From Adiantum capillus-veneris (lineage: Eukaryota > Streptophyta > Polypodiopsida > Polypodiales > Pteridaceae): a stretch of DNA of 64,000 nt. Below the pieces are notes generated by a model, which was not told the origin of the DNA, did not search any database, and saw only the letters and a program-made list of their open reading frames with translations. Every line of letters begins with the position of its first letter. The stretch's first letter is position 1. The stretch covers positions 87,176,529 through 87,240,528 of the forward strand of contig CM043959.1 in NCBI GenBank assembly GCA_014529385.2. The letters run 5' to 3'. A program made the translations under genes and the position numbers. Positions 34,115 through 46,682 of the stretch are shown here, piece after piece.

Positions 34115-35571
34115 CTACCCTACACCTAACTGCTTGCGAAAATGCGCAAAGCTCTCTGAGGGAAGTCCTTTTGTAAGTAGATCAACAGGATTTTCTGTGG
34201 TGTGAACTTTGACAAGCTGAAGTTGCTTATCCTCGAGCATTTCCCTGATGAAATGATACTTCACATCCACATGCTTTGTCTTTGAGTGATAAACTGGATT
34301 GCGAGCCAATTGTATAGCACTTTGACTATCACAAGTAATCTAGAACGCCATGATACTGCTCCACCAGCCAATGTAAAGACATACCCTGATGTAGACCTTC
34401 GGTTGTCTAAGTCACCTGCATAATATGAGTCTGTAAAACCCTTTACACTTAGCTCCTGACTCCCATAGCATATACGCATACTCTTTGTAGCTTTCAGGTA
34501 TCTCAATATTCCTTTCACTGCCTTCCAATGTTTCTTGCCTGGGTTTGACATGTATCGACTTACTACTCCCACTGCAAATGCAATGTCTGGGCGAGTAGCA
34601 ATCATTGCATACATCAAACTACCCACTGCAGACGCATATGGAATCTTATCCATTTCAGCATGTTCTTCCTCAGACACAGGACAATCTTGTTTGCTAAGTT
34701 TCACATATGGTGGCAATAGAACACTCAGTGCCTTTCCCTTCTCCATATTGAAACGTTGCAAAACCTTGTCAGTATACTCTGTTTGAGATAACCAAATCAA
34801 ATTCTTTGATCTGTCTCTCTCAATGCGCATACCAAGTATATGACTTGCCTCACCCATGTCTTTCATGTCAAACGATTTTGCCATCTTTGACTTCATAGCT
34901 GAAATTTCTTCCAAGTGCTTGCCAGCAATCAACATGTCATCCACATACAAAATAAGGATCAGCCAACTACCATCCTTAGCCTTCTTTGTATATAGACAGT
35001 GATCGAACTCACTACGTTTGTAGCCTTGAGAAAGCATAAACTTGTGGAATTTATGGTACCATGCCCTCGGTGATTGTTTTAAGCCATAAAGACTCTTTAA
35101 CAACTGGCATACCCAATCTTCCTTGCCTTTCTCAACAAACCCTTCTGGCTGCTGCATGTAAATTTCCACATCTAAATCACCATGCAAGAACGCTGTCTTG
35201 ACATCCATTTGGTGCAACACCAAATCTAATATGGCAACCAATGCAAGAAAGCATCTCAATGTAGTCATCTTGACCACCGGAGAGAAGACTTCATCAAAGT
35301 CAATGCCTTGTTCTTGCTTAAAGCCCTTGGCAACAAGCCTTGCTTTGTACTTTGGCTGACTATCATGAGCGGTGATCTTATACCTGTAAACCCATTTACA
35401 AGGTAGAGCCTTTTTGCCCTGTGGTAATTTAACTAGCTTCCATGTCTTGTTTTTATGCAGAGCTGTCATCTCTGACTGCAAGGCCAATTGCCAATTCTCG
35501 GAGTCCTTCATTTGCACTGCTTCCTTGTAACATGAAGGCTCATTGCAATCAGTCAACATGACATAGTTCAT
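34115..35571 (-). pseudogene. Copia1 reverse transcriptase and RNase H
   Basis: Open frame 35571-34261 encodes copia RT: WKLVKLPQGKKALPCKWVYR, ARLVAKGFKQEQGIDFDEVF, the TAFLHGDL motif, LYGLKQSPRAWYHKF, and the YVDD box (LILYVDDMLIAGK). RNase H begins (GFTDSYYAGDLDNRRSTSGY) but a deletion of ~125 bp at about 34340, relative to Copia2, removes the segment equivalent to TEAEYVAASEACKE. The C-terminal end (HSKTKHVDVKYHFIREML) is in another frame. Confidence 0.85.
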
Positions 35572-36905
35572 AGATGGAACAAACCTATCAGGAGGTCAAG
35601 TGACACGTCCAGATCTACGCACAATAGGTGGCTGAGGCTCAGCCACAACCTATGGTTCCACTCTATCCTGTCCTTGCTCCTCTTGAGCCCTGACATTTTG
35701 TCTTGCACGTGCAGGTCCATCTTCTTGGAAGACAACTCTTCTAATCTCCTCAACCCTCTCTGGTATAGAATGATATTTGGATTCATTAAAGTGAACATCA
35801 TTGCTGCGGACAACCTTTCTGGATTCGAGATCCCAAAGTCTGTACCCCATCTCACCAGAATTACCATAGCCTAGAAAGATGCACTTTCTACTCTTTGGCT
35901 CAAGTTTGTTCCTAAATTCCTTTGGAACGTGAGTATATGCCTCACAGCCAAAGACTCTGAGATGCTTGTATGAGGGCATTTTGCCTGACCATACCATCTC
36001 TGGCACTGAATCCTTCTGCAAAACCTTGCTAGGAGATCTATTTACAAGATGAACAGCTGTTGATACAGCTTCAGCCCAAAACCCATTTGGCAGCTGTGCA
36101 TTAGACAACATACTTCTGACCTTCTCTTGTATGGTCCTATTCATCCTCTCAGCAACACCATTTTGAGGAGGATTGTAAGGAGCAGTAAGTTCACGTTTTA
36201 TACCTTTTGACTCACAAAAGTCCTGAAAGGCCTTTGAAACATACTCTCCACCATTGTCAGTGCGTAAGCATTTAAGCTTCTTGCCACTCTGATTCTCCAC
36301 AAGTGTCACAAACGTTTTGAAAACACTAAACGCTTCATCCTTGTGCTTGAGAAAGTAAACCCATACTTTCCTCGAGTAATCATCTATAAATGTCATAAAG
36401 TAAGAAGCTCCCCCTAGAGATAGGTTAGGCATAGGTCCACACAAATCAATATGAACAAGTGCCAACTGTGTATCTCTTCTACTGCTTCTATGCTTATGTG
36501 GCTGTTGTGTTTGCTTACCATACAGACAATGTTCACAGAATTCAAAATCATTAAATGAAAAGCCAGGCAAATAACCAGAACGAGACAAGATTTCCATTCC
36601 CTTCTTGGACATATGTCCTAACCGGCTATGCCACAAAGAAACGTTCGGCTGCTCGGTTACATTGATTACATTTTTAGAGACATTTGATACATAAATCATG
36701 TAAAGTCCTCCAGACTTTACTCCATGTGCTACTGTCATAGAACCCTTGGATATCTTCCACATGTTCTGTCCAAAAGTGGTGACGTAGCCAGCATCATCAA
36801 GTAAACCTGTGTTGATCAAGCTCTTTGTAATTGCGGGAACATGTCTCACATTCTTTAGCGTGAAAGAAGAGCCATTCTGAAACTTCAATTGAACATCTCC
36901 AACAC
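35572..36905 (-). pseudogene. Copia1 protease end and integrase
   Basis: Open frame 36888-35650 encodes the GAG-pre-integrase motif (SLWHSRLGHMSKKGMEIL, FCEHCLYGKQ) and the integrase core with LVHIDLCGPM, TDNGGEYVSKAF and PPQNGVAERMNRTIQE. Between 35650 and 35571 two stops (TAG and TGA) replace Gln and Arg codons of Copia2, both C-to-T changes. Confidence 0.85.
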
Positions 36906-37895
36906 CTTGTTTGGAGACACATGAAGTGATGCCCCTGAGTCTATAATCCAGTCACTCAGTGCATTTCCATCAGATGCTGTAAGAAGAGCTGAGTCCATTG
37001 TATTCTTCAAGAAGTAGATGTCTCCTGATACTAGACTGTCATCCACTGCAACAGTGTTTGTCACATTTATTTCTTGAATCTTCATTGAGGACTTGTTCTT
37101 CTCACCATGGTCTTCATCTTTCTCTTTGCCTTTTTCTGCTTTCCATTCTCTGCAGTCTCTTTTCATGTGACCCTTCTTGCCACAATGGTAGCATTCTATG
37201 TCACTCTTGCCTTTAGCAATGCGGGACTTGCTACGAGACTGATTCCTCTTTCCACCTTTGTACTTTTCTTTGGTCCTTCCCCTGACAACTAAGGATGTTC
37301 CTTTGCCTTTGTCCATTGTCTTTCTATTGGTTTCTTCAGTAAGCAGACTTCCTTCTACACCTGCTATGTTTAAACCATCTGGAGGTGCAGAATTACTCAA
37401 AGCTGTGCGAAAAGTGTCCCAACTTTCCGGCAATGTGATCAACAGGAACATAGCTCTAACAGGTTCATCAAACTTGACACCTTGAGCTGACAACTGACTG
37501 TAGATTGTGTTGAATTTATTCAGATGATTGGACATAGGTGTCCCTTCTTTCATCTTCAAGTCAACAAGTTTCTTAAGCCAGTATACCTGTGAAGCTGCAC
37601 TCTGCTTCTCATAAAGATCACTCAGCTTTAACCATGCTTGATAAGCCGACATCTCGTCTGCTACATTGAAGTAAACGCTTTCTGCCAAAGTCAGCATAAT
37701 GGTAGAAAGTGCCAATTCATCCATTTCGCTCCATTCATCTTCGTCCATATCTTCTGGTTTTATCCCCTTGAGATTTATAGGTTTTATCTGCTTCTTTTGT
37801 ACCAACACGTGCCAAATCTGCTGCTTCCACAATGGGAAATTGGTTCCATCCAGCTTCTTGATATTCTAAAGAGCAGTGTCCTGTGATCCAGCCAT
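36885..37895 (-). pseudogene. Copia1 gag and start of protease
   Basis: The start is ATG at 37895 (MAGSQDTAL), followed by a stop at codon 10 (TAG where Copia2 has TAC). The frame then runs from 37865 through a UBN2-type copia gag, a CCHC knuckle (CYHCGKKGHMKRDC), and the protease motif WIIDSGASLHVSPNK. A 73-bp deletion relative to Copia2 shifts the frame at about 36905. Confidence 0.85.
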
Positions 37896-38993
37896 AGCTA
37901 CGCTTCACAGTAGTTTACTTTCCTGGGAAAAGTTCGGCAAAGTTTCCCCTGTAAACTGACCTCTGAACCAATATCAACCTGTCAAATGAACCAAGAAAGC
38001 TTCAAATTCTGCATAAATTTTGGCAGAGTCTCCTTTGTAAAATGGCTCTGGTGTACTCAAAAACAGACCAAAAAACAGCTCAAAAAACACTGTCTCTCTG
38101 ACATTGTAAGCTGTGGGTAAACCTGTCCTGCACCTGTACTGTCTCTGACTGTTCTGTCACTGTCCTGTAAGCATAGACTGCGACAATGCCTCAACGGCAG
38201 TAAAGCAAAGATGCAATCCCAAATGTCTAACTCACAGTCAATACATCCTAGCTGCCTATCTAAGGGTGCTCGAGGGATCGCTCCAAGACCTGTATCACCA
38301 AAAGGATCTCAACATTCGAGAATCCCCCAGCTCAATAAAACCTCACTCGACCCTCAACAAAGGCTGCAGTAAATCTGACAGTACATAGACTTCCCACAAA
38401 GTCATACATCCGCAAATTTCCCACTGTATGCTGTAACCGTTGCGGCGGTTGTTTGCTGTGTGACTCACAGCCAGCAAACCCTCAACAGACATACATCATC
38501 TCTGAAAATACATCCAATGTGGAAGTACCTGCAATGTCAGGATTAAATCTGGAATATCAAGCAGCAAACACAAGCTACCTGGTGAACTAGTGGATGTCAC
38601 CTACAGTCTGTGTGTAGATGCGCCCGTGTCGTATGTGACACGCCTCCAAGAACTGTGAGCCGTCCTTCGATGTGTAGATAGCCACAAGTCAACACTCTGG
38701 GAGCGTCAATATCCTCAGCACCTGCAATCGTAGGCCGAAAACCCCAAATTTGCAAAGTCGGATCTGCACCCGCCGAGACCACGTAGTCGAAAATGGCCTG
38801 CGCAGACCTTTGTCGAAGCCGAACGGTGGTCGAGATGACCTCATAATGAAATTCTGAGAACACCGAGACCTTCGGGCTCGCCCACAGGATTTGGGGCCGT
38901 GTCTTCGCCTGTCGAATTTCACTCCAATTCGAGCTAGTGACTCTAGCCTCCTGCAGTGCTGCCCCGAGCTTCAATCTGAGCTCTGATACCAGT
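37896..38993 (-). other. Copia1 5' untranslated leader
   Basis: About 1.1 kb without conserved ORF between the primer site and gag. The part nearest gag (37896-38100) is shared with Copia2; the rest has no counterpart because Copia2 is truncated. Confidence 0.7.
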
Positions 38994-39185
38994 TGAAGGA
39001 ATACGAGCGGAAGTGCGACGCGAGAGAGAGTGCGAGAAGAAGAGCACGACGATATGGTGAACTCTCTCTATTGTAATGTGTAGAGCATAGTGAGTTCTTA
39101 TTAGGTTTTAACAAAAGAATATGTGTACATACCTGGCGGCCCGCCCACTTACCTGGGCGACCACATTGGGCTTTATACCCCAACA
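38994..39185 (-). repeat. 5' LTR of Copia1
   Basis: Same 192-bp sequence as 33834-34025 with about four substitutions. Followed by the CTAAG duplicate and the resumed tandem unit of X. Confidence 0.9.
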
Positions 39186-39600
39186 CTAAGCATGATTGCA
39201 AACATCTTTTGTGAAGGCTCATGAAGTTTGGATCATAAAACACCCCAAAACCTTGATAAAAACTAAAATCTGTACTGAATGTCGAGAACTTGAGTCTGAC
39301 TTGGTAAATCTTGTTCAAATTAAATTTTAACTTGATTCATATGCTTATATTGATGTGTTAAACAAGAATCACCAAAAGTAAATAATCACGATTATTTACT
39401 TTTGCTTCAGAATTGAGAAATTTTGCACAACTGAGTATACCACAAGGTCAAGCACATCAAGTAGACTCCGCAAATCAAATTTAGTGAAATTTGGATCACA
39501 AAATTGAAAATTAAGCCAGATTCTTGGAATAAGAGTCCCCCGACATAATTGGTGAACCCGATGCAAAACGAGCCAGGGTGAGAAGAATTTGTGGAGGAAG

Positions 39601-41747
39601 ATGTCGACACCGCAAGAGGCAGCCATGTAGCAGTTTGCAGCATATATGCAATAACAACAGGCTGTCCAACAATAGTACAATCTGCAAGAGCAGATTTGTA
39701 AAGCTCAACACACAGTTACAGATAAATTACAGCGTTTTGAAGGCCGGGATATTAGCAAATTTTGCAATATCTATGAGTAGGCAATGGAAGATAATGGAAT
39801 TGATGATCAGAATGCAGTGGAAGGGTTTCATTTAATTGCGGTGCTAGAGCTTAGGGACCGAATTAAAGAAATTCAAGCGGCTGAAGGCCCAAATTGGCAA
39901 GAACTTAAGAAGGCGCTGTTGCAGGAAGAATATTTTCTTGAAGATTCACAAAGGGTAACCAAACAGAACTTCATGAAGTGGGTGCAGAAGAAAAACAAAA
40001 ATTTATCTGCACACAAATTGTTACGGGATTTTGAAAAGAAATTCGACCAATTGTCCTCGACAGAGCAACGTTCATGAAGGATTAGAGGGTTGAGTTGTTT
40101 ATTCAGGCTGTTGATCCACGGCTTCAGAAGAGTCTGGTGCAATTAATAGAGGATTAAAACATGTGAATTGGGCTCAACGTATGATTGGAAGATAGTCACT
40201 GAAGCGGTAAATATGATAGTGAAACGACAGATGAGAGTTGATAAGCTAATTGTGGCTGATGTCATGAATGATGTTGAAGAGGAAACTAAGGAGAAATCAA
40301 CCTTGACAATACCCAAAGTGGAGGAGCCAGTTCTCGACGAATTGATGAAAGGTATTCAAGAGAGTTAAATTTGAATTTCAAAGCTGTAAGATTTGAAGGC
40401 TTAGCTGCAAAGGGGTCTACTTCTGAGCCTATGCAACAACCTATACACGAAGGCTGGGATCGATGCATGTGGTGCGATAGTGAAGACCATAGGTATGTTA
40501 AGGAATGTGACGAGTTTGATGAAGCTTACAAAAGGAATGTTGTTTTCTGGAAGGACGATGTTGTGTCCTCAAGCACAGTTAAAATGGAGACTGATACCAA
40601 AGCAAATCATATTGAAGATGATTCATCTCCATCGAGCAGAACTTTAGAAGAGCTTAAAGAAAATCAGGCAATAGCAACCACGATAGCTATGGAGCAAAAA
40701 ATGCCACCAAAGCTAGAAGGAACGAAGATCAAAATTGCAGACAAAGGTAAAGCTAAAGTGGAACTTCCATCGACTAGCAAAGAAGATGTGACAGCATATG
40801 TCTCTACATTAGAGAACCCTCATGGATTAGATTCTTCAAGCAAGTCAAGCTTTCAAAGCTTCAAGTCAATTGCTGACCCAACTAAAACCTCTAAGGAGAC
40901 ACCCAGAAAAGCAACGGTATATCAGCCAAAGTACTCAAGAAAGAAAAGGAAAGTCAAGCAAGTCTTTGTTCCGAGCAGTTTAGTTAAAGTCAATGATCCA
41001 GTTTGGATTAAGGACAGGAAATCAACACATGAAGACAAACAGATGGGATGGATAGCATCACAATGGATCTTAAAAGAACAAGAATACTATGGAGGTAACA
41101 GACAGATATGGTTGCCAAAACCATAGGTTAGAGCATATGAAGTAACTTCAAGTCCCTCCCAAGAAAGAAGGCCCACAAGGTATCAACCTCAAAAATATCC
41201 TAGGATACCTAAGAAGCAGGTATACAACAGAACAACATTGAATGATGCTAAAGTCTACCAAGGCTCAAAAAAGGATACAGAACAAAGATGGATCTCAAAA
41301 AATGTTCTTCTTGGACAAGGATTCTACACAGGGTATACAAAGATTTGGCTACTAGTCAACCACAAGCCGATTGCAACTACACCAGACTTGCATGAAGATC
41401 TCAACATCTCAGTAGGACCTAAAGCTCAACAAAGTCAACAAAGGAGTTACAAAGGTCATCAAGAGATTTGGATTCCTAAGTCTTCCAATGCTCCTATTCA
41501 AAAGACAAATGCCGATAGCCAGCAGAGGCCTACAACAACATCAAAGACTCCTATCAACAGGCCTAATTGGAGAATCAAACAACCAATGGAGTCTTCACAG
41601 TCAAAGAAGGACAACCCAACCAACATGAACGCAGATTCAAAGATGATAAAACAGGTATGGCAAAAGAAACCTTCAATGCCAGCTTGGTCCTTCAGTAATC
41701 CTCTTTTTGAGGTTCGAGCTTACTTTTACCTGAAGAAATATTTGTAG
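39601..41747 (+). pseudogene. X gag-like gene (decayed)
   Basis: A frame starts at ATG 39601 (MSTPQEAAM) and is recognisably gag-like: FEGRDISKFCNIYE, a helical region (VELRDRI...LLRDFEKKFDQL), then after a frameshift near 40075 VELFIQAVDPRLQKS. A knuckle-like CX2CX4HX5C (CMWCDSEDHRYVKEC) lies near 40460-40505. The C-terminal part is Lys/Gln-rich with repeated aromatic motifs (RQIWLPKP, TKIWLLVN, QEIWIPKS). At least four early stops replace what look like Gln codons (TAG/TAA for CAG/CAA). No pol genes follow; the polypurine tract is at 42735-42747. Confidence 0.65.
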
Positions 41748-42734
41748 TAAGCACAAGAATGTAAAAGGTCAAGTCGTCAGGGTGCAAAAAACACTCTTTG
41801 GAATGGTCAGAGTCGGGCTGCTGAGCCATAAAATGAGAAAAGCATTAGTCCCAAAGCTTCAAGTCATATTAAACTTTGTGCTAAGAGTCGTAGTTATTAG
41901 GCGTACGCTCAAGCTGGAAGAGTTGAGCATATCTAAGTCATGTCGCTCATGCTGAATGAGGTGAGCATAAGAGTCGAAGTCTATTAACTTACAATTGGTG
42001 GAGTGTCGTAAAGTCCAACACTCACGCACAGTGCACAGTAAGATGAGAGCACATATCCTCGTCAATGAAAACCATTCTTAAAGAGGTGCCATCTTGCAAA
42101 GCCATGGCATATGCTTTTATAGCCCCACTGTCTTTCTGAAGACCCCTCAAAATCCTTCTTGCACAGCCTATTGTTTTCCATGCATTTTTGTGTATGCATA
42201 AATAGGATATCCCACCATTGGACATATGCATTAGACACTCTTTTTGGCTTCCACCTATGCACCTTGAGTGGACTACAACAGGCAACAAATGTTCCATCAT
42301 GCTACCCTTTCATATTTGCTACCTTTTTAGTTCCATATCTATCAGCAAATAATCCCTTGAGTACTTTATTAATATTTTCCATGCTAATAAGTACTCCAAT
42401 AATGCACATATACCAAAGGCACTTTTTTCCCAGTGGGTTTTTTCCCTTTGGTCATCCAGGTATTAGACCCTAATTTAGAACCTCATCATTCTACTTTCCT
42501 TGTACATACTTTTCATAAATAAACAGCTCAACCTCATCATGATGCTATTACAACGGACAAATGCAACATCATCACTCACAACCGACATATTTTGACCAAT
42601 TAAGATGTTGCAGCAAATTGAACCTCATCAACAAATACAAGAACAAAATGAAGATCAGCCATCAACAAGCAATCAAAACCTTCCACAGCCTCCACGGACA
42701 CCTTTCAACACTGCCCGAGGACGGACACTAAAAT
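41748..42734. other. 3' noncoding interior of X
   Basis: About 1 kb between the gag end and the polypurine tract, with only short non-conserved ORFs. No domain recognised. Confidence 0.55.
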
Positions 42735-42747
42735 AGGAAGGGGGGAA
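42735..42747 (+). promoter_or_regulatory. Polypurine tract of X
   Basis: AGGAAGGGGGGAA directly precedes the TG of the 3' LTR. Confidence 0.75.
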
Positions 42748-43745
42748 TGTTGACTGAGTCAACGTCAGTTAACAGAAGCTGATAAAGACTGAGACGTACG
42801 GATGCACATCGAAGATCAAAGTGAAGAAGCAGTAAAGATTGGAGCTACACATTTTCCACGTTTTTCCAAAATGGCCATGTATTGTAATTTCCCGAATTAT
42901 TCAGCCATTGTGATGCTTGTAATGTGTTACGGGCTCAATAAGAGTTCCAAAGTGTAAAGCATAGGTCAGTTAGTGTACCTAGGTTGCAGATACAATAAGT
43001 GCAGAGTCTCAAAGGTCTTGGGCGCTAGACATTACACATTTTAGACCTTGGCTAAGGTATAAAAGCCAGCTTTGTAAAGATTTTATTAAGTTTTTGGATA
43101 AGAAATACACAGCGTGAGCTAACGACGCTCACTTCTCTCTTTGTCGCGCTTCCTACTCCCTCTCCGGTTGTCACATTGCGAATGCGTTTGTTGCATTGCA
43201 ACCGCGGGTAAGAGCTCTACGCATTGACGTAAGCCATTCACAGTATTTTGTAGCTTTTGTCGTCACCTAATTTCATCATAATTAGGAATTTACACTTTTA
43301 AATCAAAAACTAAGCATAGGCGGGGTATAGGGGCATCATTGCTAAGCATTTAGATGCATTCTGGGTTGAAAATGACTAGGTCAAAAATCCACTGCTGTTA
43401 ATAATCACGATTTTGGAACTTGACCTAAAGTGGGATTTGAGACCATAGACATGTGTGCTTAGGTCTTGTAAACTTGTCCTAAAGTTTCGTTACGTTTGGA
43501 TGTCATTTGATGCTGTAACTGATGTAATTTGCTTGCCGAATAGCGATTGGCTTTTGGTGATTTCAGTCACTTGAGTGTAGCTTGAGTTAGATGCGAGTTG
43601 TTAGTTATTTTCCAAGAGATTGACAACCTCTTGTAGCCTCTATGCACTAGTCGAGTCAGCTTCCTCCCATGGTTTGACAAATTAATCGTGGTTCTCGCTA
43701 ATACAACAATAAGGTAGGATGGTGAGGTTAGACATGCGTCCCACA
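42748..43745 (+). repeat. 3' LTR of X
   Basis: 998 bp, TGTTGACTGAGTCAACG to CGTCCCACA, followed by the target duplicate GTTCC and resumed G3 LTR. Confidence 0.85.
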
Positions 43746-44650
43746 GTTCCTTCCATACTAGCTAGTGCAATGAAGATGGAAACTTCATGCACTACGCAAA
43801 ACACTTATCAAACACAACATCAATTACCTCACGGTCTTAGACCCAAGACCTCACACACCTTCGAAGATGGTGAGAGCTAGCGGGGTATGAGAGTAGATTG
43901 AGAGGAAGAAGGAGTATTCTTATGAGAAAGATGTACATCTCCTCACATAATCACTCATATTAGCATCGCTTAGCTTAGTAATTAGCACGGTAGAGGAGAT
44001 GAGCATGCATTGAAGCTTGGCTCTTGGTTGGATTTGCATCACAAAGCCAAGAGTTGTTGGTGTAGACCTTCCTTCTCACAAGCTTGGAGTAGGTGATAAG
44101 CTTTCCATTAAACCTCGAGAAGGACAGAGAGTCTTCTTTACTTCACACATGAGATTATGTGAGTGTGTGTGTGATAATGCCTTGCAAATATCAGCCCCCT
44201 CTCTCTGTTGGTCGACCCCCCTTGCTAATTACTCATGCTAGCATCCTATTGGACCTCCCCGGGCTTAGCCAATGACAATTAAGCAGCATAAGTGATAGCC
44301 TTCTGACATGTGTCCCCTTTTCCCCTTTTGTGAGAGCTTTAGGTAATTTAATAATTCAACTAAACTCTCATTGGACCCCTTTGCCTCCTAGCCAATAGGA
44401 ATCAAGCAAGCCATTGGGATGTTGAATGCTCATTGGTCCGCTTGGGAGACTATCCAATAGTCTTCTACAGAGCTTAATTCTTATTGGTTATTTTATTAAG
44501 TGTTTTTAAATTAATTAAACTAGATTTACTCTAGCCTAATTCTCATTGGTCCACCTCCAAGGCCATCCAATAGGATTTGAGTACACCTTGTGGGTATCTG
44601 GGCTAGGGAGCTGACACGTGTCCCTCTTTCCCCTTGTGTACAAAGGGAGC

Positions 44651-44727
<77 letters not shown>

Positions 44728-45106
44728 AGTTTCTCTCTCATCCCCTACTTCTTGGGCTTGCCCCCTCCTATGTAGGGCTTGACAAAGACTTTCGGGACTC
44801 ACACAAAGCATCCAATTTTCCCTAAAGTTGACCTTTGGACACAACCTTTGAATTTTGAAACCTTAGCATTTTGGAAGTCTTAATGGGCTGAACCTTAAGG
44901 TATTTTAAGCCCATTGTTGCACATAGATCTTTTGCAGATGGCCCCCCCTTTGGATCCCTATTTTCCCTCCTTTGGATCCCTACTGTGGCCGGTCTGCTAA
45001 CTTAACCAATATTCTAGCTTTTTCTCCCGTGGCATTTCCCCATATTAAATGATTAGTTTAACATGAGAAAATCATTTAGGAGAATTAGATATTGATTATT
45101 ATGACA
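43746..45106 (-). repeat. 5' LTR of G3, second part
   Basis: Continues the LTR interrupted at 30440 (GTTCCTTCCATACTAGC...) to ATTATTATGACA. Contains a long (GT)n tract (44653-44724) and the ATTGG/CCAAT array (44246-44575). Confidence 0.85.
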
Positions 45107-46135
45107 AAAATTAAGCAATTGACAACAGTTGAGGACCAGATTTGCATGGAGCCGCGGTCCCCCCTCCAAAAGGCTTTGTATTATGGTTTCTCCCATCAAG
45201 AGAGACATTCTACAATACAATTCTTTGTATTCCTACAATACTAGCTAGTGCAATGAAGATGAAAACTTCAAGCACTAAGCAAAACACTTATCAAACACAA
45301 CATCAATTTTCTCACTGTCTCAGACCCAAGACCTCACACAGGCTTCAAAGATGGTGAGAGCTAGCGGGGTATGAGAGTAGATTGAGAGGAAGAAGGAGTA
45401 GTCTTACAAGAAAGATGTACATCTCCTCACATAATCACTCATATTATCATAGCTTAGCTTAGTAATTAGCATGGTAGAGGAGATGAGGATGCATTGAAGC
45501 TTGGATCTTAGTTGGATTTGCATCACAAAGCCAAGAGTTGTTGGTGTAGGTCTCCCTTCTCACAAGCTTGGAGTATGTGATAAGCTTTCCATTAAAGCTT
45601 GAGAAGAGACAGAGAGTCTTCTTACTCTACACATGAGCTTGTGTGAGTGTGTGTGGATATTTGCCTTTGAAAAATGAGCCCCCTCTCTCTCTTGATCGAC
45701 CCCTCCCACTATTTGCTCTTGCTAGAACCTCATTGGACCTCCCCAGGCTTATCCAATTGGATTTTAGGAGCATAAGTGATAGCCTTCTGACATTTGTCCC
45801 CCTTTCCCCTTTTGTGAGAGATTTAGGTAATTAATAAATGCAATTAAACTCTCATTGGACCCCTTTGTCTCCTGGCCAATAGGAATCAGGCAAGCCATTA
45901 GGCGGCTGAATGCTCATTGGACCCCTTGGGAGACTGTCCAATAGTCTTCTAGAGAGCTTAATTCCTATTGGTTCTTTTATTAAGTGTTTTTAAATCAACT
46001 AAACTAGATTTACTCTAGCGTAATTCTCATTGGTCCACCTCCATGGCCATCCAATAGGATTTGAGTACACCTTGTGGGCATCTCGCCTAGGGAGCTCACA
46101 TGTGTCCCTCTTTCCCCTTGTGTACAAAGGAATCT

Positions 46136-46204
<69 letters not shown>

Positions 46205-46542
46205 CTCTCTCATCCCCTACTTCTTGGAATCGCCCCCTCCTATGTAGAATTTTGTGAAGACTTTCTGGGACACACACAAAGCATCCAATTTCCTAAGCTT
46301 TTGACCATTGGACACAACCTTTGAATTTTGGAACCTTAGCATTTCGGAAGTCTAAATGGGCTGAACCCTTAGGTCTTTGGAGCCCATTGTTGCACATAGC
46401 TCTTTTGCAGATGGCCCCCCCTTTGGATCCCTATTGCGGCTAACCAATATTCTAGCTTTTTCTCCCCTAGGACTTCCCTACATTAAATGATCAGTTTAAC
46501 ATGAGAAAATCATTTAGGAGAATTAGATATTAGTTATTATGA
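45107..46542 (-). repeat. Partial G-family LTR
   Basis: Begins abruptly inside the LTR (AAAATTAAGCAATTGACAAC), directly after the outer end of the G3 LTR, and runs to TTAGTTATTATGA, lacking the terminal CA. It has its own (GT)n tract (46140-46202) and CCAAT array. No internal sequence adjoins it. Probably a recombination remnant. Confidence 0.75.
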
Positions 46543-46682
46543 AATGATCACAAAAGAAACTATTACAAGCAGGACACATATTAGCTAATTCTACTTCAGT
46601 GTGTTATCATAACACCTGTCTCATTAGCATGAGGTAATATGTCAAAAGGACAACTAAGAGGCAAGCCAAAACGGGAAAAAAG

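Larger units (their letters stand above)
33834..39185 (-). mobile_element. Copia1: full-length Ty1/copia element
   Basis: Short LTRs (33834-34025 and 38994-39185, 192 bp each, about 4 differences) flank the element, with a 5-bp duplicate CTAAG at 33829-33833 and 39186-39190. The 5' LTR lies on the right because the element is on the minus strand. The primer site (reverse complement ACTGGTATCAGAGCT) abuts it at about 38980-38993. Gene order gag-protease-integrase-RT-RNase H is that of copia. The element is inserted in the tandem array of X. Its coding frame is broken. Confidence 0.9.
30441..43745 (+). mobile_element. X: gag-only LTR retrotransposon carrying nested insertions
   Basis: LTRs at 30441-31419 and 42748-43745 flank a primer site and a PPT. 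The insertion is flanked by the 5-bp duplicate GTTCC (30436-30440 and 43746-43750). The target is the G3 5' LTR, which reads through cleanly when X is removed. The interior holds a ~285-bp tandem array, a hAT-like MITE, the whole Copia1 element and a decayed gag-like gene. No protease, RT or integrase of its own is visible, so it is a non-autonomous (LARD-like) family. Confidence 0.85.

Noticed and set aside
37000-37890. Plus-strand ORFs with hydrophobic segments
   Set aside because: Antisense of the Copia1 gag; the same shadows appear opposite the Copia2 gag.
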